The position numbers and the translations under genes are program-made. A model generated the notes under the pieces. That model saw only the letters and a list, made by a program, of their open reading frames with translations. It searched no databases and was not told the DNA's origin. Positions 1 through 8,324 of a stretch of 64,000 nucleotides of DNA are shown in pieces. Numbering within the stretch: position 1 is the stretch's first letter; every line of letters begins with the position of its first letter. The stretch is from Desulfoluna butyratoxydans (GTDB lineage Bacteria; Desulfobacterota; Desulfobacteria; Desulfobacterales; Desulfolunaceae). The stretch covers positions 124,001 through 188,000 of the forward strand of contig NZ_CAADHO010000001.1 of assembly GCF_900699765.1 (NCBI RefSeq), in the 5' to 3' direction.

Positions 1-1008
1 ATCCTGCGCATTTTGTTCACCCCCGATGAAGCAACACTGGCCCTGTCGCTCACCTTCCTCCCCCAGCCCGTGGACCAGATTACCGATAAAACAGGCCTCC
101 CCATGGAAACGGTTCGGGATACCTGTGAAACCATGGCAGACAAGGGGGTGATTTTCAGTCGCGAAAAAAAAGGGGACATGGGCTATTGCCTGCTCCCTGC
201 GATTCCCGGCCTGTTTGAGTTCCCTTTCATGGGCGGCGGGGGCACCCCCATGCATGAGCGTCTTGGGAGCCTGTGGGAGACCTACCACATGGAGAGCCAG
301 GGCATGGAGTTCGCCTCAAGCCCGACGCCCCTGATGCGTGTCCTGCCCGTGGAAGAGACGGTCACCGGCCACGACGAGGTCCTGCCCTATGAGGTCATTA
401 CCCGCATGATGGAGAAGAACCATACTTTTGCCCTGGCCGAATGCGCCTGCCGGGTCTCCAGAGGCGAGGAGGCCTGCGACAAGCCCACCGATGTCTGCCT
501 GCTCTTTGACGGCATGGCCCGCTTTCTCATCGACCGGAAGCACGCCCGGGAGATCACGCGGGAAGAGGCCCATGCCACCCTGCTCCGGGCAGAAGAAGCC
601 GGCCTTGTGCACACCACCAACAACAGCCAGGACCGCCTGAACCTCATCTGCAACTGCTGTGGATGCTGCTGCACCATCCTCACCTGCCGCACCAAGCTCG
701 ATGCCCCCCACCCCTTCTCCACCTCACAATGGTTTGCCCGGGTGGACGAAACCGAGTGCACGGGCTGCGGAATCTGTGCCGATGAGAGGTGCATGCTGGG
801 TGCCATCGATACCTCCGGGGACACCGCATCCATCGACGAGAAAAAATGCATCGGTTGCGGCCTGTGCGTCTCATCCTGTCCCGCAGAGGCAATCTCCATG
901 AACAAACGGGCCACGCCCCCGCCGCTCCCCGAGACCGGCTCACAGCTGGGAAGCCAGGTCCTGATGGAAAAAGGGCGCCTTGAGGCGTTTATCGAGATGA
1001 ATACCTGA
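1..1008 (+). CDS. 4Fe-4S dicluster ferredoxin-type protein (5' end outside window)
   Basis: The reading frame is open from base 1, and the first possible start (TTG at 13) has no ribosome binding site, so the gene probably begins before the window. The C-terminal third has two Fe-S cluster motifs, C-T-G-C-G-I-C followed by E-R-C, and C-I-G-C-G-L-C followed by S-S-C-P. A Cys-rich stretch CNCCGCCC lies just before them. The N-terminal part (about residues 15-70) looks like a small helix-turn-helix-type fold, but this is weak. The protein is likely a cytoplasmic electron-transfer protein. Its partner enzyme is not visible here. The following gene is a GlxA-type regulator about 100 bp downstream. 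Confidence 0.75.
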   Translation: MLRILFTPDEATLALSLTFLPQPVDQITDKTGLPMETVRDTCETMADKGVIFSREKKGDMGYCLLPAIPGLFEFPFMGGGGTPMHERLGSLWETYHMESQGMEFASSPTPLMRVLPVEETVTGHDEVLPYEVITRMMEKNHTFALAECACRVSRGEEACDKPTDVCLLFDGMARFLIDRKHAREITREEAHATLLRAEEAGLVHTTNNSQDRLNLICNCCGCCCTILTCRTKLDAPHPFSTSQWFARVDETECTGCGICADERCMLGAIDTSGDTASIDEKKCIGCGLCVSSCPAEAISMNKRATPPPLPETGSQLGSQVLMEKGRLEAFIEMNT

Positions 1009-1115
1009 TCGAAAACACCCGGGCACGGGGGACAGTGTTTGTAACAGCCCGCCCCCAAAGCGACCAGAGTGGTATCGATCAGACAAAATATGTCCCCTTC
1101 ACCCAAAGGACTCCC

Positions 1116-2105
1116 ATGGCACACATCACCCTGCTTGCCGCCACAGGCTGTGCGACCTCCTGCATCACCGGCGTCATCGACGCCCTGTCCATCGCCAACC
1201 GGTGGCAGGCCCTCTCCGGGGAAAACGGCTCCCACGGGCAGCCGCTTTTCCACTGGGACATCGTCTCCAGGGACGGACTCACCGTGCAGGGAGAAAACAG
1301 GGTCCGCATCGAGCCGCACCACGCCATGGATGATGTGACGGCTACCGATCTTATCCTCATCCCCGGGTTCATTGCGCCCGCCCATGTGACCCACAAGCCG
1401 CCTGCCGAACTGATCACCTGGATCCGGGACTGGCATAAGCGGGGCGCCATCATCGCCGCAACCTGCACAGGCTCGTTTCTCCTGGCGGAAACCGGCCTCC
1501 TTGACGGAAAGGAGGCCACCACCAACTGGGTCTTTGCGCGGTACTTCAAAAAGCGCTACCCCAACGTCAGGCTCCTGCCGGAGCGCCTTTTCACCAAAGA
1601 CGACCGCCTGATATGCACCGGGGCCACCTCCGCCTACATGGACCTTTGCATGTACCTGATCAAGACATTCGGCTCCGAAGAGCTTGCCGCCACGTGTGCC
1701 AAGGGGCTGCTCCTGGACCCGAACCGGTCGAGTCAGTCCCCTTTTTTCATCTTCGACTACCACAAGGCCCATTCAGACCCCACGGTGCTCAAGGCCCAGA
1801 CCCTCATGGAAACCCACTACCCCCATCCCCTCTCCATGGAAACCCTGGCCTCGGAGCTGGCCATCAGCCCGCGCCACTTTGTCCGACGGTTTAAAACCGC
1901 CACAGGGGAGACGCCCCTGACCTACCTCCAGCGGATTCGCATCGAAGCGGCCAAACAGACCCTTGAAACCACCTCCGAGCCCATCGACGTCATCACGCGA
2001 CAGGTGGGATACGAAGACACCAACTCCTTTCGCAAGCTCTTCAAGAAAAACACGGGGCTCTCCCCCAAAGAGTACAGAGACCGATTCACGAGACTCCGGA
2101 ACTGA
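1116..2105 (+). CDS. GlxA family transcriptional regulator (DJ-1/PfpI + AraC HTH)
   Basis: A 329-residue protein with an N-terminal DJ-1/PfpI-like domain (about 3-190). The nucleophile-elbow-like stretch ATCTGSF is followed by the family hallmark KEATTNW. An AraC/XylS double helix-turn-helix domain fills the C-terminal 100 residues and ends with the typical GYEDTNSFRKLFKKNTGLSP signature. The start is ATG 1116, preceded by AAAGGA at 1105; the frame is open further upstream but has no site there. GlxA-type regulators usually activate catabolic genes in response to small metabolites; the ligand cannot be read from sequence. The 3' end overlaps the convergent hydrolase remnant by 20 bp. Confidence 0.88.
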   Translation: MAHITLLAATGCATSCITGVIDALSIANRWQALSGENGSHGQPLFHWDIVSRDGLTVQGENRVRIEPHHAMDDVTATDLILIPGFIAPAHVTHKPPAELITWIRDWHKRGAIIAATCTGSFLLAETGLLDGKEATTNWVFARYFKKRYPNVRLLPERLFTKDDRLICTGATSAYMDLCMYLIKTFGSEELAATCAKGLLLDPNRSSQSPFFIFDYHKAHSDPTVLKAQTLMETHYPHPLSMETLASELAISPRHFVRRFKTATGETPLTYLQRIRIEAAKQTLETTSEPIDVITRQVGYEDTNSFRKLFKKNTGLSPKEYRDRFTRLRN

Positions 2106-2970
2106 CCGCCGGGGTCTCCTTCTCCCCGGTCATCCCGGCTTCAGCCATGCCCGAGGCAATCAGCCCACAGCACCCTTGGGGGTTTTCAAGGGGCAGCAGG
2201 TGACCTGCCGACAGGTCTTCGAGAAAAACGGTCCCCGGGCTGACGCGCTGCCACTGAGCCCAGAGCGCCTCGGTAAAAAAGACCGAAGGCCTGGCCCGCA
2301 GGGCAACGCACGGCAGGTTAATTCCGGCGAGTTCGCCCATGACATTGGGCGGCTGGGTGTAATTGTGGGCCTCCCACACCTTTGGAAAGGCGAGGGACCA
2401 GAGACCGCTTGCGGTTTCCGTGACACCGTGGGTGGCCATGGCCGCAAAGGCCTCATCCCCCAGGCCGCTGTACATCCGCTTTCCCCGACAGTGGGCCAGG
2501 TAGGCGTCCCGGCTTTTTCAGGTGTCGGTCTTTTTTAAGGTTCCTTTGGCTGGCTGGGTAAGGTTCATGACGGCCTTGGGCAGGAGCTTCGCAAGGAGAG
2601 CCAGGGTCCTGGAGAGCATGGCAGGCTCAATGAGGACAAGCCCCTTGAACAGGTCGGGTCGCCTGGCCGCCGCCAGGATCGTGCAGGTGGCGCCCATGGA
2701 GTGCCCCATGCCGATCACCGGGGCATCCGCCGTCTGTTCCAGAAAGGAGATAAGATCGTCTGCGTACATCTGCCAGTCCTGCCGTACCGGGGGCGGGCCA
2801 ACCTTGGGCCAGGTCGGACGCAGGTCCAGGGTATGCAGGGTCACATGGCCGGTCAAACGGGCCAGCAGCGGGGAATAGACCCCCGTGGGAAACCCGTTGG
2901 CACCGTAAAAGTGGGCCGTGGGGCCGTTGCCCCCGTGGTGGGTCCAGGTTGCATTGGAAGGCAATGTCAT
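2086..2970 (-). pseudogene. alpha/beta hydrolase interrupted by an in-frame TGA
   Basis: The same frame encodes an entire alpha/beta hydrolase but is split by a TGA at 2518-2520. The first 150 codons hold the HGG oxyanion-type motif and the GHSMG nucleophile elbow (Ser about 91). The part after the stop holds the SRDAYLAHCRGKRMYSG lid-type segment and the catalytic-His-like AGHLLPLENP. The start is ATG 2970, preceded by GGAG; an ATG 12 bases upstream has no such site. A product ending at the TGA would lack the catalytic His. In relatives the residue before SR in this segment is, as I recall, often W followed by a small or basic residue, so TGG to TGA is the simplest history. Readthrough or sequencing error are alternatives. 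Confidence 0.75.
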
Positions 2971-3008
2971 GCGGATCTCCATTGGTTGCGTTACAGCCCC
3001 TCCCCCAA

Positions 3009-3059
3009 AGCCCCGCCGAAAACAGGAAGAGGCAATGCATCCCTGCCTCCGGCGGGGCT
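3009..3059 (-). terminator. GC-rich hairpin downstream of the hotdog gene
   Basis: A perfect inverted repeat, AGCCCCGCCG at 3009-3018 and CGGCGGGGCT at 3050-3059, with an inner AGGCA/TGCCT pair. It lies between the stop of the hotdog gene (3099) and the start of the hydrolase remnant (2970). No clear T tract follows, so it may be an attenuator or a weak terminator. Confidence 0.35.
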
Positions 3060-3098
3060 GTCAGGAGAGAGCGTTCCAAAGGGGCTTAGCCCGGGTAG

Positions 3099-3542
3099 TC
3101 ACGCCTTGGGACTGATCTTCATGGTTATTTCTGCGGTGAACACCTCGATGCCTTCTGTATCCACGATGGAAACAGGTACCGTGATGTCGTTTTCCCCGCT
3201 CCAGTCAAGACCGGAGCCGTCTGCCAGGGCTCGCAGGTCTGTCTTGGCCTTTTTGAGGTAACGGACGGACATCCCCACCGGAATCCATCGATGGGTTTCC
3301 GGAATGGAGACATCGGTCATGGTCCCGGCCACCAGCTCCGCGGCGTTGCACATGGCAATGGCGTGAACCGATCCCAGGTGGTTTTGCACCTTGGCCTGCT
3401 TTTTCACGGACACCTCGGCGTACCCCGGCCTCAGGGCCACGAACATGGGGTCGATGCTCCCGAAGTAAGGGGCAAACTGCACCACCCCGTCGGTGAAGGC
3501 TTTGTTTCCCATCTGATTGTACATCGTCAATGTTCCACTCAT
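3099..3542 (-). CDS. hotdog-fold DUF4442/PaaI-like thioesterase domain protein
   Basis: A 147-residue soluble protein with the DUF4442 (hotdog fold) pattern: F-x-P-Y-F near residue 25, the helix segment GSVHAIAMCNAAELVAG (about 61-77) typical of the central hotdog helix, then strand-rich sequence. Related folds hydrolyse acyl-CoA thioesters; no substrate can be assigned. Two ATG codons lie side by side (3545 and 3542). The second is better spaced (6 nt) from the AAAGGAG site and was chosen. The upstream region has direct and inverted repeats that look like an operator. Transcribed alone, between two hairpins. Confidence 0.75.
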   Translation of the reverse strand: MSGTLTMYNQMGNKAFTDGVVQFAPYFGSIDPMFVALRPGYAEVSVKKQAKVQNHLGSVHAIAMCNAAELVAGTMTDVSIPETHRWIPVGMSVRYLKKAKTDLRALADGSGLDWSGENDITVPVSIVDTEGIEVFTAEITMKISPKA

Positions 3543-3585
3543 CATGGTCTCCTTTCTCATTGTCTGAGGCGGAAGCCGCCCGGCA

Positions 3586-3627
3586 TTTATTTCACATGCG
3601 TATTACTTACTTCACATATGAAATAAA
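3586..3627 (-). promoter_or_regulatory. candidate operator: inverted and direct repeats upstream of the hotdog gene
   Basis: TTTATTTCA (3586-3594) and TGAAATAAA (3619-3627) form a perfect 9-bp inverted repeat. Two copies of TTCACAT (3591-3597 and 3611-3617) are spaced exactly 20 bp apart, about two helical turns. The site lies 44-85 bp upstream of the hotdog start codon in an AT-rich patch of a GC-rich genome. The regulator is unknown. Confidence 0.4.
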
Positions 3628-3647
3628 AGTCAAATAAACAAAGAGAA

Positions 3648-3668
3648 GGAGACCGCCATGCGGTCCCC
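3648..3668 (-). terminator. intrinsic terminator of the molybdopterin oxidoreductase gene
   Basis: On the minus strand the sequence forms GGGGACCGC, loop ATG, GCGGTCTCC (one G-U pair), followed by a T-rich tail. It starts about 20 bp after the stop codon of the oxidoreductase gene, separating it from the promoter of the hotdog gene. Confidence 0.55.
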
Positions 3669-3688
3669 CTTATATTTTTCTCGTCAAA

Positions 3689-5926
3689 TCAGCAGGCTTC
3701 AAGCCGGCAGGGAACAAAGCGATGAAGCGGGGTACCGATGGGGTCCCTGTGGGAGCTCTTTGTCAGGTCGTTGACGTTGAACCCCGTGATCTGGCCGTTG
3801 TAGTTCAGGCCGAACCCGTGGGGAATAAGCACCATGCCCTCCCGCACGTCGTCTTTGACCTCCAGCTCGCCCACGGCAGATCCCGCCTCGGTGGTGACCC
3901 GCACGGAATCACCGTCGATAAGGCCAAGCGTCTCCGCCAGAGCAGGGCTTACGGCAATGGTGCACCCGCGCTTTCCCTTGAGCCATTCGGGGTTGCGAAG
4001 CTGGGTGTTCATGGTGGTCATGCGGTGGCGGCCCGCGTTGAGGACCAGGGGAAAGGCGTCGGTAAGGGCAAGGTCCCGGGCTTCGGTGTCGGCGTCAAGG
4101 GCCATGGCCTCGGCTTCCAGCTCGGGGATCACCAGCTCGATCTTTCCTGAAGGGGTCTTGACCTCGGCCAGGTTGTTCTCTTCATCCATGGTCCCCACCC
4201 AGAGCCCTTCGGGGGTATCAAGGACCGTTTGAAAGATCCGGTCCCCCATGTCCATGCCGGTTTCAAACCCCAGGCGCGCGGCGTTTTTGCGAAACGCCTT
4301 GGGGGCCGTCATCATCATGCCCCAGAAACCGGCCAGGGCGGCGCTGTCCCATGCCTCACCCAGGGTCTTGCCCAGGATAAAGAGCATCTTGGGAAAATAC
4401 TCGGGATGGGCCCCCACCCACGCCATGAGGGCGGCCCCGAAGGTCATGCGGTCCTTGTGGGCAGCCTGCCTCACCTCTTCCGGTATCTCGGGGATGAGGC
4501 CCATCTTGTCGGCCAGGCGGGTAAAAATCTGGGAGGACTCCAGCTGGTCGCCCTCGGGCTTGACCACGGGGCGGCGCATCTGAAAGTAGACGTTGGGAAA
4601 GCTCCAGGGGAAAAAGGTGCCGTCGTATGCTTCGTAAAAACTCCGGCAGGGGAGCACGTAGTGGGCTTTTCGGGCGGTCTCGCTCATCACCATGTCGTGG
4701 ACCACGAGAAGGTCCAGGTGCTCGAAGGCCATCTCCAGGGCCTTTGTGTCCGGCCAGGAGCGCAAGGGGTTGCAGACACTCACGATGGCGGCGCGGATCC
4801 GGTCCGGGTGATCGGTGAGGATCTCTTCGGGCAGGGCACAGGCGGGAAATGAGCCGGCGGCCGCAGGGGGAAGCCCGGAGACAGCGGTCTTCCACACCTT
4901 GGGGTTTCGCTCGTCCGCGTGGTAGCCCAGGGGCATCACCATGCCGGGGATGATGTTGCCGCCCCTCTGGCCAAAGATCCCGCAGACGCAGCCCAGGATA
5001 TTGAGAAGGTAGGAGTTAAGGGTGCTGTGCCGTCCCATGAAAATCCCCAGGTCCGGGTGGAAGGCCCAGCGCCTGGTGGTCATGAGGCGGCAAAGGTCAA
5101 AGACGGTGTCGTAGGAGAGCTCGCAGACGGCAAGGGCGGCCCGGACGTCAAAGGCCTGGAACCAGGGTTTGACGGTCTCCCACCCGTCGGTATGGGCCGA
5201 AAGGTAGGCCTCGTTTTCCCACCCCTGTTCCACAATGATGGCGACCATGGCCTTCACCAGCAGGGAGTCGGTGCCCGGCCTCAGGGCCAGGTGGATATCA
5301 GCGATGCGGGCGGTCTCGGATTTTCGGGGGTCAACCGAGACCAACAGGCGGTCAGGGTCCTTGCTGATTCCTTTCAGAACCAGGGGCGCCCGAGGCATCT
5401 GATGGCTCTCCATGCCGTTCCAGCCCCAGGCCACAAGCATCTCGGTTTCATGGTCGTCCGGGCCGGTGAGGATATACTGCTTGCCGAACATCCGCCCCTG
5501 CACCCACCAGGTGCCGCAGAACTCCTGGCCCGCCGAGGTGTAAAGGTTCTGGGAGCCCAGGCACTTCATCAGGCTCACCCCGAAGCCCGCCTCCATGTGG
5601 CCGCCCTGGCCGCTGGCCCCCAGGTAGGCAAAGGACCTCGGCCCGTGGGCGTCCACGGTGGCCGTGAGCTTTTCAGCGATCTCGGTCAAGGCCTGGTCCC
5701 AGGAGACGGGTACAAACTCGCCCCCCACCTTTTTCAAGGGCTGGGTGAGGCGATCGGCCGGGTACTGGTGGTACAAAACGTTCATGCCCTTGCGGCAGGC
5801 ATACCCCTGGCTGCGCGGGTTGTCCTTGTCCGGCCGGACCTTGACCATACGATTGCCCTCAACCAACACCTCCAGCCCGCAGTTCTGCGCGCAAAGCACG
5901 CACCCTGTCTTGTGCCACGTCCCCAT
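3689..5926 (-). CDS. molybdopterin-dependent oxidoreductase (DMSO reductase superfamily)
   Basis: A 745-residue catalytic subunit. The N-terminus carries the 4Fe-4S motif C-V-L-C-A-Q-N-C ... Y-A-C-R-K-G (about residues 9-50), and the molybdopterin domain and the C-terminal molydopterin-dinucleotide-binding domain (about 625-745, with LNAGRHRMTTMNTQLRNP) are both present. A Cys in QEFCGTWW (about 140) is a plausible Mo ligand. No twin-arginine signal is seen, so it is probably cytoplasmic. The start ATG 5926 is preceded by AAGGAGG at good spacing. No electron-transfer or membrane subunit gene is adjacent, so the substrate (formate, thiosulfate, or a non-redox reaction as in acetylene hydratase) cannot be decided. 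Confidence 0.88.
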   Translation of the reverse strand: MGTWHKTGCVLCAQNCGLEVLVEGNRMVKVRPDKDNPRSQGYACRKGMNVLYHQYPADRLTQPLKKVGGEFVPVSWDQALTEIAEKLTATVDAHGPRSFAYLGASGQGGHMEAGFGVSLMKCLGSQNLYTSAGQEFCGTWWVQGRMFGKQYILTGPDDHETEMLVAWGWNGMESHQMPRAPLVLKGISKDPDRLLVSVDPRKSETARIADIHLALRPGTDSLLVKAMVAIIVEQGWENEAYLSAHTDGWETVKPWFQAFDVRAALAVCELSYDTVFDLCRLMTTRRWAFHPDLGIFMGRHSTLNSYLLNILGCVCGIFGQRGGNIIPGMVMPLGYHADERNPKVWKTAVSGLPPAAAGSFPACALPEEILTDHPDRIRAAIVSVCNPLRSWPDTKALEMAFEHLDLLVVHDMVMSETARKAHYVLPCRSFYEAYDGTFFPWSFPNVYFQMRRPVVKPEGDQLESSQIFTRLADKMGLIPEIPEEVRQAAHKDRMTFGAALMAWVGAHPEYFPKMLFILGKTLGEAWDSAALAGFWGMMMTAPKAFRKNAARLGFETGMDMGDRIFQTVLDTPEGLWVGTMDEENNLAEVKTPSGKIELVIPELEAEAMALDADTEARDLALTDAFPLVLNAGRHRMTTMNTQLRNPEWLKGKRGCTIAVSPALAETLGLIDGDSVRVTTEAGSAVGELEVKDDVREGMVLIPHGFGLNYNGQITGFNVNDLTKSSHRDPIGTPLHRFVPCRLEAC

Positions 5927-6047
5927 AACGGCCTCCTTATTGTCTGTGTCATCAGCGTTGTTGCGCCACCCCATATCAGCGTTTAAACACAGTATCCCAG
6001 CCGCACATCCCCGGCAAAAAGGCGATTACGACAAAAAACAGGCCATA

Positions 6048-7886
6048 TCAGACATTCTCCTGGCGTTCGATCCGCATGCCGCAGACCCCGCAGAGAAAAT
6101 GGACGGTAAAACGCCCCTTTTCATTTTCAAGGACCAGGGGCTCTGCCTGGTTCCCCCTGCCCTTACAGAGGCCCAGGGTTTCCCGGATGCAGTGACGGGT
6201 CTCCATGACGGTGACCGCACCGTCCGGCTCCACGGCTTCAAAGGCGGGCTCCACGGAGGTGACGCCCCGACGGGTGTAAAAGGTGCGGGCCAGGGCATTG
6301 GCCACGTTGGCCTTGTAGGTGAGGCAGGCCTCAGGAAAGGGCACCACGGGCCGATCCACGGGCTCTGGGTCCCGCACCGGAAGGGTATTGGCCTCGTCCA
6401 GGAGAAGGGCCACCACCTCGCGGCGCAGACGGTTGATCTCGGAGACCGGGATGAACAGCGGGGGAAGGTTGAGGGTGAGCCCACGAAGGTAAAAGGGGGT
6501 TCCCCCCAGCTTGGCAAGCTGGGTCTCCAGGGTCTTGCGGGCTTTTTCTTTGTCCCGGGCCGGAACCTGCTCCAGCCCGAACCAGTGGGTAACGCTGCGT
6601 CCGGTTTCATCTTGCGCGGCAATCCAGAGGCCGTCTTTGACCTCCTTGATGGACAGGTCCAGGGCAAGGCACCGCTCGGCGCTCTCTTTTTCCAGGAGTT
6701 TCAGAAACGCATGGTCATGGTTGCGGTAGAGCACCGCGCCCTTGAACAGGCCGGTCTTGGCCACGGGCTGGCTGGGCCGGATAAGCCCTCCGTCCACGCG
6801 GTTGGCCTTGATGCCCTTGAGGTTTCCCGATGGGTCCAGAAAGCAGAGGCCGTCGCCGTTCACCACGGGGGTCCGCCCTTTTTCCGTTTTCAGGGTCACA
6901 TGGTCCTTTGCCACGTGCACCACGGTTCCCATGCGTTCCCCCATGGCCTTGGGAGTGTCCGGGGAGGCCACCTTTCCCCGTTTGCCGGAGAGATAATAGT
7001 CGGTCCCTCCGCGGAAAAAACTCTTCTCCGGGTTGGGGGTAAAATGGTGGGTCACCTTGCCGAAGGAGGCCCGGGTTGCCCCGGCGCGGCGCTCAAGCTC
7101 CCGGTCCAGGGCCTGTCGATAATAGGCGGTGACATTTTTCACATAGTCCGCGGACTTGAGCCGTCCCTCGATTTTAAAAGAGGAGATGCCCGCGTCCAGC
7201 ATGGACCCGATGTGGCCAGAGCGGTCCATGTCCTTTAATGAGAGCAGGTGACGGCCTTGGCTGATCACCTTGCCGGAGGCCTCCTTCAGGTCCCAGGCCA
7301 GGCGGCAGGGCTGGCCGCAGGTTCCGCGGTTGGCGCTTCGCCCGCCCAGGGCGGCACTCATCCAGCACTGACCGCTGTAGCTCACGCAAAGGGCCCCGTG
7401 CACAAAGGCTTCCAGGGCAACCGTGGTGGCATCGGCGATGGCCCGGATCTCGGCCAGGGAGAGCTCCCGGGCGAGGATCACCCGTTGGAACCCGGACTCT
7501 TCCAGGAATCTTGCCCGCTCCGGGGTCCGGTTGTCGGTCTGGGTGGAGGCGTGCAGGGCAATGGGCGGCAGGTCCATCTCCAGAAAGGCCATGTCCTGGA
7601 TGATCAGGGCGTCCACCCCGGCGTTCCAGAGGGCCACGGCCTGCTCCCGGGCGGCTTCCAGCTCCCCGTCAAAAAGCAGGGTGTTCATGGTGGCATGCAC
7701 GGAAGCCCCGTAAAGGCGGGCATGGGCGCACAGCGCCTCAATGTCGGCCAGGGTGTTTCCGGCGGCGGCCCGGGCACCGAATTTCGGGGCCCCGATATAG
7801 ACCGCATCCGCGCCGTGGTTGATGGCTTCTTTGCCGCAGGCCAGATCACGGGCCGGGCTCAATAGTTCGATTCGTGTTTTATCCAT
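6048..7886 (-). CDS. U32 family peptidase-like protein (RlhA/YdcP type)
   Basis: A 612-residue protein with the N-terminal TIM-barrel-like U32 domain starting IELLSPARD. It has the conserved cysteine region V-S-Y-S-G-Q-C-W-M-S and N-R-G-T-C-G-Q-P-C-R (about 167-195) and a long C-terminal extension, as in the longer U32 proteins. Several U32 members turn out to act in RNA hydroxylation (RlhA, TrhP) or prephenate-derived cofactor use rather than proteolysis, so the peptidase label is historical. The start is ATG 7886 with AGGAT upstream; the longer frame has no binding site. It is divergent from the chemoreceptor gene across 438 bp. Confidence 0.85.
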   Translation of the reverse strand: MDKTRIELLSPARDLACGKEAINHGADAVYIGAPKFGARAAAGNTLADIEALCAHARLYGASVHATMNTLLFDGELEAAREQAVALWNAGVDALIIQDMAFLEMDLPPIALHASTQTDNRTPERARFLEESGFQRVILARELSLAEIRAIADATTVALEAFVHGALCVSYSGQCWMSAALGGRSANRGTCGQPCRLAWDLKEASGKVISQGRHLLSLKDMDRSGHIGSMLDAGISSFKIEGRLKSADYVKNVTAYYRQALDRELERRAGATRASFGKVTHHFTPNPEKSFFRGGTDYYLSGKRGKVASPDTPKAMGERMGTVVHVAKDHVTLKTEKGRTPVVNGDGLCFLDPSGNLKGIKANRVDGGLIRPSQPVAKTGLFKGAVLYRNHDHAFLKLLEKESAERCLALDLSIKEVKDGLWIAAQDETGRSVTHWFGLEQVPARDKEKARKTLETQLAKLGGTPFYLRGLTLNLPPLFIPVSEINRLRREVVALLLDEANTLPVRDPEPVDRPVVPFPEACLTYKANVANALARTFYTRRGVTSVEPAFEAVEPDGAVTVMETRHCIRETLGLCKGRGNQAEPLVLENEKGRFTVHFLCGVCGMRIERQENV

Positions 7887-8324
7887 GCTACATCCTGAAA
7901 GGGTCAGACCATAAAAGGCCGAAGCCCAGAGCTTCGACCTTATCTTATCTGTATACCAGATGCCGCGGTGACCTGTCACTTTTTATGGGGGCTGCCCGCC
8001 GCCCCGCCCCTGATATCTTCACCTCTGTGTTCACGGCCCGTTTATGACTACCCCCATATTTCTTACCAAATAGCTACCCATAAAAAAGTCGACATGACAA
8101 ACACAGCCACGAGCCCCCTTTGAGCAGCCCCCAACATTCCCCTAAGGGCAAGGTTTCACGCCAAATACGACCCCATAAAAAAATACTGAGCCTAACACGC
8201 CGTTATTTCATAGCTCCATACCAACGCCTCAAAACGAGTCAATATTTCCATTCAAAATGCAGGGAATCAGGTCGATATATAATGTATCATTTTTGACCTT
8301 GAATATTCCGGAGAAACGCCATCG
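7887..8324. other. divergent intergenic region, no gene seen
   Basis: This 438-bp stretch, more AT-rich than its surroundings, separates the U32 gene from the chemoreceptor gene. I found no convincing ORF, RNA gene or long palindrome. It must hold the promoters of both flanking genes, and one FliA-like match is listed separately. Confidence 0.6.
8252..8278 (+). promoter_or_regulatory. possible sigma-28 (FliA) promoter of the chemoreceptor
   Basis: TCAA, a 15-base spacer, then GTCGATAT resembles the sigma-28 consensus TAAA-N15-GCCGATAA (9 of 12 positions). It lies 47 bp upstream of the chemoreceptor start. Chemoreceptors are frequent FliA targets, which makes the match plausible, but a match of this length can occur by chance. 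Confidence 0.3.

Noticed and set aside
2494..2520. Selenocysteine insertion at the hydrolase TGA
   Set aside because: The hairpin starts only 4 bases after the TGA and its loop is too near; no Cys or Sec is expected at this position of the family, whereas Trp is plausible.
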